64,000 nucleotides of DNA, taken from contig CM049314.1 in the NCBI GenBank assembly GCA_026874595.1, positions 34,234,229 through 34,298,228 of the forward strand, in the 5' to 3' direction. Source of the stretch: Sipunculus nudus. Lineage: Eukaryota; Annelida; Sipuncula; Golfingiida; Sipunculidae. The position numbers and the translations under genes were made by a program. Below the pieces are notes generated by a model, which had not been told where the DNA came from, did no database searches, and was given only the letters and a program-made list of their open reading frames with translations. Below, one piece after another: positions 12,101 through 21,100 of the stretch (positions are counted from its first letter, which is position 1; each line of letters starts with the position of its first letter).

Positions 12101-15100
12101 AAACAAAAGTAGGGTCATGATGCTAGAAAATACAAATACATTAAGGCTTCTAAAAAACTTCAATAGCTAGACTAATTTTTAAGCTTATACTTTCAAATTC
12201 AAAATTCATCAGATTAAATCCACATGTAAACTGGCTGTGAAAATTAAATCAAATGTACTTATAAGAAAAAAACATGACATGGTCAATTTAGGCAAAATTT
12301 AAGGTACCTATTTTTTATTTATGCTAATATTTTAAAAAATTTAACAGATTTTGATCTAATTTTGGGTATACAATTTAATTTTGATTAATTAAAGATATAT
12401 TACTGGAAAAAAGTCCACAGCTTTAAAATTTTTTGTTTTAAGTGATCAAATATCTTTCCTGATTTTTTACAAAATGCATTATGTTTGAGCCCATAACTTT
12501 TTTTAAATCATATAATACAGACCTAATTTCTGACATGTACATAGGAACTATGTAGAGGAATATTTATGGTAAATATGAGGAAAAACAGGTGAGTGGTTTC
12601 GTAGTTAGGCTGTCCTGAAATGTGAAAATAAGTTTTTAATAAAAAATTGAGGTTTTTCCTAAATTTCCAAAGGAACAAAGTCGCAAAGACCCCGTTTTCA
12701 GCTTGGTAGGAGATCTTGGGGACATCTAAAATTATACCAACAACCTTGGGAGCATAGAGAGCTGCACTGAATGACCAACAGTGACCACAGTGGACTGCTT
12801 GACAATGTAAGGGAATACAACAAGAGCCTCCAAAAAAATTCAATAACTAGCCTAATTTTGCAGCTTTTATTTTCAAATTTCAGATTTTAACAGATTAAAT
12901 CCTTATTTGTACATGCTGTGAAAATTAGATCCACAGAACTTACAGGAAAAAAATGTGCCATGGTCAAAGTTGGGCAAAATTTAAGGTATCAATTTTTTAT
13001 TTTTGTTAATATTTTAAAAAATTTTAAAGATTTTGATCTAATTTTGGGTATACAATTTAATTTTGATAAAATAAAGTTATATTACTGGAAAAAAAGTCCA
13101 TAGCTTTAACACGTTTTGTGTTAAGTGATCAAATGTCTTTCCTGATTTTTTCCAAAATGCATTATGTTTGGGTCCATAACTTTTTTAAATTATATAATAC
13201 ACACCTAATTTCTGGCATGTACATAGGAACTATATAGAGGAATATTTATGGTAAATATGACGAAAAACAGATGAGTTGTTTCAATATTAGGCAGTCCTGA
13301 AGTGTGAAAATAGGTTTTTAATAAAAAATTGAGGTTTTTCCTTAATTTCTCAAAGGAACGAAGTAGCAAAGACCCAGTTTTCGGCTTGGTAGGAGATCTT
13401 TGGGACATCTAACATTATGCCGAATTTTGGATTCCTAGGTCTTACGGTTTCAAAACGTGCCACATCTACGGACGGACGGACGGACAGACAGACGGACAGA
13501 CGGACGGACGACGGACAATGGACCACGACTATAGCTCAGATGACTTATAGTCAGCTGAGCTAAAAACATTGCCCTATTTTGGTAACAGATATATTTAAAA
13601 AATAAGATTAACCAACTTGTATCTTAAAATACATGATACACCATAACACAAAACATTCAGCAACTATAACATAAACGGCTTGACATTTAGAGTAACCTGC
13701 CTGCCCAGGACAAGTAAAAGTTCTAGGAAATGGTGGTAGGACAACCAAAATCAGCTCCTACTTGCCAGACTGGGCAAATGAATACAACATAACTGATTTT
13801 AAGTTAGCCATTTTCTTGTTTTGAGAAATGTAATCATATTCCTAATACCTCTGATCATTAATTACATGTATGTAACAGTAAGTTAATCTGTACAAATACG
13901 ATGAGAAATATCATTTTTACTTTGTGTTTGTGGTGGTGATCAATGATATTTTGTATGACAAGTATAATTCATGAAGGGCAAGTAAAAGTTAGATGTTACT
14001 TGGCCTACTTGGCAAGTTCTTTAAACAGTCAATGTCGATCCCTGACATAACTTGTAATTTATACTGTAACGGACTTCCCTAGCTAGTACTATAACTTGTA
14101 AATATTATTCCCATTGACAGGCGAAACGTCATTGTTTACAAAATATCTAACACTGAAATAAACACCATAGGCAGTAACACAAGCATGAAGCCGATCGCCT
14201 AGCAAGACACCACTGCAGGAGCTAAAATCAATGTCAAATTCAGTAATAAAATGCCGGAATTTACTTCTGAAATGATTGTGATGTGTTCAAGGTAGTAATG
14301 AGAATCGTTTCATACAATAATTATACAGAAATCCTGTTAATTCTGTCCAGAATATGCCTGCAGATGCTTGAATTGCCATAATCTTTTGTAAACAACATTC
14401 TTTTTGAGTTAGTTGTCAGGTCATCATGCATGGGCTTGTGTAACCAGGTCATGTTTACATTCAATGACTGTATGTTCCCCTTCAAAAAAATGCATAAATA
14501 GAGGCAGAGAGTGCAAGAAGGCAACCATTCGCTCATGTTGACTCAGACGAGCATCGTCAGCTAGCCTAGTGGTCACCGCTGCATCATGCAGAAGATCAAG
14601 GTAGCCACAGCCCCTTGTATGGGCAAAAATACCAGTTAAGATACCGGGAATCACTCGATATATACTGGTAAACAAATGTAAACAAGTTCCAGATGCCGAC
14701 ACAAGCATCCCACATGACATCCCATACCAATGACATCTTGGTATGAACCCAATGACCCCATACCGACCAAAATGTATCCAGACAACCCCAGTATATTGTG
14801 CCCATGTAGGAATTGATAAAGAGAACAAGGCCTACAGGCCTAATGTGAACCTGTGCATTGGGAAATACACCAGGTATACACCAGGTACACCATGCTTCAA
14901 TGCTGGACCATTACTTCTCATGTATATAAACAATGCAAGTACTAAACATTTTGAATAAGAAACAGTTACACAAACATCACTGCTGAAATTCTGGCATGGG
15001 TCCACACAACACAAAAATGATTGTATCTGGCACCACCAGTCTTGTATACAACAAAGTCATCAGAGATATATATACGTATGCCCAATTTCAGACTGATATA

Positions 15101-18100
15101 TCAAACCCCTCCTGAAAATAAGAAGGGACACACACTGTGCAAAAATTATTGTAAGTGGCACCACCAGTCTTGTATACAACAAAGCTATTCCATATGTATA
15201 TACATGCCAATTTTCAGGCTGATATATCAAATTCCTCTGTAGAAATTAGCAGGCACATACACTGTGCAAAAGTAATTGTAGGTGGCGACACCTGTCTTGT
15301 GAACGAGAAAGCCATCCAAGACACATAGACAGGTCAAAATATCAGGCCAATACATCAAAATTACCTTGAGTCTGATGCATGGGGCTAACCAGGCTTAGGT
15401 GAGAAAGGCAGTTGCCCTGAGTGAACTGTGACAAATTTGCTGGCTCAGGCTACTGCACTGAGTGAACTCATGACCTGCACCTGGCTAGACCGAGTGAACT
15501 ATTGACCTGTTGCATAATCTGACACAGTTGGCAGTCTGCCAAAGCTATAAATAGATCAAGGCTGAACTTTGGTGCCAAATCTGATGCAGTGGCAGTCTGC
15601 TAACACTATTAATAGAATGCAGCTACTGCACTGAGTGAACTCCTGACCAATACCTGGCTGCACTGAGTGAACTCTTGACCTGTTGCCTAATCTGATACAG
15701 TTGGCAGTCTGCCAAAGCTATAAATAGATTGAGACTGACCTCTAGCCTGTTGCCAAGTCTGAAATAGTAGCCACACCATTGCATAAGCTCATGCAGGGGC
15801 CAATGCCCTGAGGGGCATGACACCCATGAGATGATCACATGGTGCCCATGAAGTGATCACATGGTGCCCATGAGGTTTTCACATGTCACCCATGAGGTGA
15901 TCACATGCCTTGTGCTTGGCTGCACTGATTGAACGTTTGACCTATATCTGGCTGCACTGAATGAACTCTTGATCTGTTGCCAAATCTGAAACAGTTGGCA
16001 GTTTCTCAACCTATTTAAAGATACAGACACAATCCTGGCCTGTTGGTAAATCTGTTTACACATACTGAAAGACTTTGGCTAAAATGCTTTTTTTTCAAGC
16101 TGACATATTTATAAACTTGTTATCAAAATATCTAGAATGATGAAAGATGCAGTCCTTTTATTGTTAAAGGTCCAATAATTCTGCCAAAATTCATTAAAGT
16201 AAACTTGAACAAAGGCCACCTAAGAATAATTTTTGTGCAATGTTACAGAAGTTATAATTGAAACAATAATTTTGTAGAAGAACAGTTTTGCAGTCCTCAC
16301 TTTGAAATAGACATAATAATGGCCATAAGACCAACTTAAGCTTTTCTGATATGATTGAAAGAACCATGTCCTAGGATAGTTTTTTTTAAAATTGAACGAT
16401 TCAACTTGAAAGTTTCATCATAATCATTTTAAGCTGAAAGAGTCTAAAATTGTGAGGTTTTGCACATAAAAAACAGGTCAATGTAGGTGGCACCACAAAA
16501 TCTGCAACTTCAAATATGAGTCATGTGACCATCATTTGCACAATACTTGGTAATGCTAGCTTGTCATTTCTGAGATTAATTTGTCAGTATGCTTACTTGG
16601 CCAAATGACTGTTCAAATTCATGTAACTCCACTAAAATTCCTCAAATGCAAACCATTTGAACGAACTTGAGAGGGCTTGCCTCTGGGATCATTTCTGTAA
16701 AATATTGAACAATTTGGCTGGACCGTTTACAAGAAGACTTTTAAAAGTTTTTCAGCTTTTTCCCTATAATATCTAAGTAAATGCAGATAGCAAAAAATAA
16801 GCTGAATCCCACAAAATTTTATAACTGACAGATTATTGCATAAAATCTGGGGCTGGTAGCTCCTGCTATTCCTGGAAAATTATGGGTTAATGTACAAATG
16901 ACCAATGACCCCCGTACAAGAAAAGGTCAATGCAGGTGGCACCAATAATACCTGAATTTCATATATGACTTATGTGACCAACACTGGCATAAAATCTGGT
17001 GATAATAGCTCTGGCAGTTTCTGAGACTGTCATTTTAGTGTGCTTTTTTGGACAGATGACTAAGTTCAACTTCCTGTAACTCAGCCAAAATTCATTGAAC
17101 ATGAACCATTCGAACAAACTTGAGAGAGATGGTATAAAAGATTATTTCTGTGAAATACGGAATAATTTGGCTTGACAGTTTTGGGGAAGAAGATTTTTTA
17201 AGGTTTTTATCTTTTTCTCTAAAAAATCTAAGAAAATGCAGAATTTTTCAGATGGCTAATTTTTGCATTAAATTTCATGATGCTAGCTCCAGTTGTTTTC
17301 GAAATAGTATGGGTTAAAGTACAGATGATGGACACTGCCACATCATCACATTAGCTCACAGGTTCGCTAAAAATTACTACAGATGCATACTGAATGCAAA
17401 ATTATAATACAGATACATCTCACTGATGGCAAAATCTTTAATTTAGTTGAGTATGGTTACCAATTATTTATAATCCATGTACAGCTGTCTTTATCCACAG
17501 AGAGCTGTATACCTGTGATTGGAAACATTGCCTGGCATGAGGAATATCTAAAATCATGAATGTACATTTTTTTAAAAGCTTTTAAAAAAACATTCTTGTC
17601 AATATTAACCATAGATAACCTGAAATCTAAATGTCTATAGAGGCATGATGCAACGAATGCTGATAAACTGGTGCCAGGCTAGATGTATCTGCTTCACACA
17701 GCTAATATATATGGTAATATGACTCAATTCAATCTTTATAATTCAGCCAAAATTCATTCTTTGGAACAATAAAAGACAATTATTGTAAGAATTATTCAGG
17801 GGATTATTCTTGTAAAATATTGAAAAAATTGGCCTCAGTGGCATCAGTCAAAAATTATTTTACAGGTTTATAACTCATATGGGAAAATACAGCAAAATGG
17901 CTAAGTTAAGCTTCCCACAACTCAGCCAAAAATCACTGAACCAAATATGAACAAACTTGAATTATAAACATCTAAGGATAATTAATGTGTGAGATTTAAG
18001 AATTTGGCCCAGTGGTTTTTGAGAAGAAGATCTTAGTAGCCACTGAGCTAAAATGGGCTGTTACAGCATATGACTAAATTTAGCTTCCCATAACTCAGCC

Positions 18101-21100
18101 AAAAGTCACTGAACTGAGACCATTTGAACAAACTTCAGAAAGCACTACCCTAGGATCATTTCTGTGCAATATTTAACAATTTGGCCATATGGTTTCAGAG
18201 AAGAAGTTTTTTGTAGCTGTCAGTGTGATACGGGCACTGATGACCCCCCCCTACAATAAAGGTCGATGCAGGTGGCGCCACCTATACATCAAATTCAGAT
18301 ATGACTCATGTGACCAACATTGGCATAAAATTTGGTGATGATAGCTCCGGCCTTTTCTGAGATTGTATTTTAAGTATGCTTTTTTTTGGACAGATGACTA
18401 AGTTCAACTTCCTGTAACTCAGCCAAAAATCACCAAACTTACACCATTCGAACAAACTTGAGAAAGATTGTTCAAAGAATCATTTCTGTGAAATATTGGA
18501 CAATTTGGCTAAACAGTTTCGGAGAGGAAGATTTTAAGTTTTTTTTTTTTTGCTTTTTCCCTATAAAATTTAAGAAAATGCAGTTAGCCAAAAAATAAGC
18601 AAAATCCGATTGAGTTTTTTAGATGACTAATTTTTTGCATAAAATTTTGTGATGATAACTCTTGCCATTTTCAAGATAGTATGGGTTAACATACAGACGG
18701 CAGACAACGGACTCCGGACGACGCTTCACCATCGCATAAGCTCACAGGTTCCCTAACAAAGCTTTCTTAGTCCAGGGATTGAAGTTTTATTTGTACATCA
18801 CAAGTAAAGTAATAGAAGTATAACTACCGGCACACAAATGCATGAATGTTTATGGGACTGATATTTGAGGAATAAAAGTTTGAAGTTAAAACCGCTCTGA
18901 GTCGCATCTTGACTGGAGTGATCTGTGCTGGCCAGGGAAAGAGAGAGAGAAGGAGAGAGAGAGTGATAGTCCCATCAGCTTAAAATTGGTGTCAGAAACC
19001 TGTAAAAAAACCCCAGAATGTTGTTGTCAGAAGCTCAAACCTTCAAATTTCTGGTGGCAGCAGCACAGATCCCCACAATACTAAGACCGCTTTCAGATTT
19101 GATAGACATGATACATATGTGTGCTGCTAGGAAAAAATCCCCAAGGACATCAGTACAAAAGTCTAGGAAAGATTTATATAATTCTGTATATCATATTGCC
19201 TTATCAATATGAAGTGGGAACAATGAACCCAAACTCCATTACACTAAGTGAAGCATGCACATAGCATAAACTGATAAAGTTAGGTGAACCAATGTAATTG
19301 CTTTAAACATTCCTGATACATACTTTCATTCTCTGCAATAACCTACTGTGTCTCTACTTTGAAACATAATTTATATGATCAAACTTTCATTATTCTCAAC
19401 TGTGATTTTCCTGATATTCTGATGGGAAAATTTTCCAAATATTGTATGACCTGGAAAAATATTTAACTAGTTATGAACGTGACCTAAAACAAGTGAGATA
19501 CTGAGTTTATACTGGACAGTTTACAGGGCTCGACATTAACTTTTGAAAGTACTTGCCTAGTCAGGCAAGTAACATCTAGCTTTTACTTGCCCTACATGAA
19601 TTTTACTTGCCCTACAAATATTACTGATTGTATTCAAGAACACAAAGATCCTTTTTCATGCCTTGGGTCAAAGTTTATGTTGTACCCACTTGCCCAGTCA
19701 GGCAAGTAGGAGGGGACTTCTATTTACCCTACCACTATTTTCTGGAACATTCACTTGTCCCAGGCAAGCAGTTAACTGTAAATATTGGGCCCTGGTTTAT
19801 ATTTGGAGAGGAATCCAGAATATTCAACACTGGTCACATCATACCCATTGATTTAACAATTAACTGACAGTTATTAAAATCTATAAACAGGTGTGCTTGA
19901 GGCTCAGTAATTTTGGTGAAATATTCAAGCAATACTATTTTGGTGAAATATTAAAGGAATACTGAGCATGAAAAAGAGTATTTCACAAGGAGTTGAACTG
20001 TCAGTCATTTTCTTCACCTCCTTCAATTAATTTGAGCTTACCTTCACAAGCAATGCTTTCTTGTTTGATTCCTCCGGGTTTTGCAGTTTCAGGAATCCAA
20101 ACTGACGGCTGTCAAGAGAGAAACAAATCTACTTAAGACACATATTAACATACAACTAGGCAATACACTGATTTATACTTACAGATACACAAAATTCACC
20201 AATTCATGAAAGAAGACATTTATGATTATCAGTGGCCCTGACAAAAATCAACAAGATTAGCGATGGGTCTGATGACAAGCTTTGGTATAAAATTGGATTA
20301 TTAAATAGCACAGTCAAGTGAACTAATGTTTTTTTTAGCTGGTCATGAACAAAGGGTTGGCCAGTTGAAACCACCCCTGGTTTGTCCAACAGATCACAAG
20401 CAAGTTGCTTTTGTGACTATGGCTTATTACCAGGGCGCAACATTTTACTCAAAAGTACAAACTCTGGATGAGATGCATGAGTGAATGGAATGTTGCAAGC
20501 AAAATACATTCTTGCACCATTTCATGAATCCCTTCTTTTGGCACCAGTTGTTATACGAAAGTTGGACACATGTGTCTGTAAAACCTTAGGATACCTAAGC
20601 TGTTGTGGATGCATTTCCCTCATCTGGTCCATTGAAGAGTGGTTTCTAGGAGCAAGCTGAAACACTGCCAAACTGTCTCTTTAAATCTTGTCTCCTTGCA
20701 TTTGGACATTTCTGGCTGTGAGCACACAGCCGTATGACTTTATTGCCAACTTCAGACTCAAAGTCATTGCATGTAGCTTTTCTTGACCATCCTTATTATC
20801 ATAGAAGTTCCAGACGGGGTCTCTTGGCTTCATGTTGATATGTGAGATGACAGAGAGACAATAATCCTCAGATTACAGATTGGATATATTATTAGGCTGC
20901 TAATTGCTCCTAAGAATATAAGTAATCAGATCATCTTAAACCTTAAAACTACCACACGTATATATCTGTAGCAACCTATCATTACACGTCACACACCATA
21001 TCCCACGGTTAGGTTCAATGTCCAAGATTTGTATCAGAAAGTCTTTGATATAACCAAAAGCTAAGATCAAATTATATTTAATGAGATTGGAGAATGAGCC

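Larger units (their letters stand above)
9418..20041 (-). other. KDM6A intron 2, 10.6 kb, repeat-rich
   Basis: No exon is recognisable between exons 3 and 2, and the reading phase closes without one. The intron is largely made of repeats: triplicated blocks at 11560-13570, short tandem arrays at 15012-16060, a multicopy family at 16470-18760 and foldback elements at 13679 and 19527. A 134-codon open frame on the minus strand at 14424-14828 shows no domain I recognise. Confidence 0.7.

Noticed and set aside
14424-14828. 134-codon minus-strand frame inside KDM6A intron 2
   Set aside because: No domain, no splice signals at its borders, and the KDM6A frame closes without it. An exon of this kind would add sequence not seen in UTX.
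15801-15908. Regular short repeats considered as a CRISPR-like array
   Set aside because: Units are contiguous without unique spacers, and this is an animal genome; it is a minisatellite.
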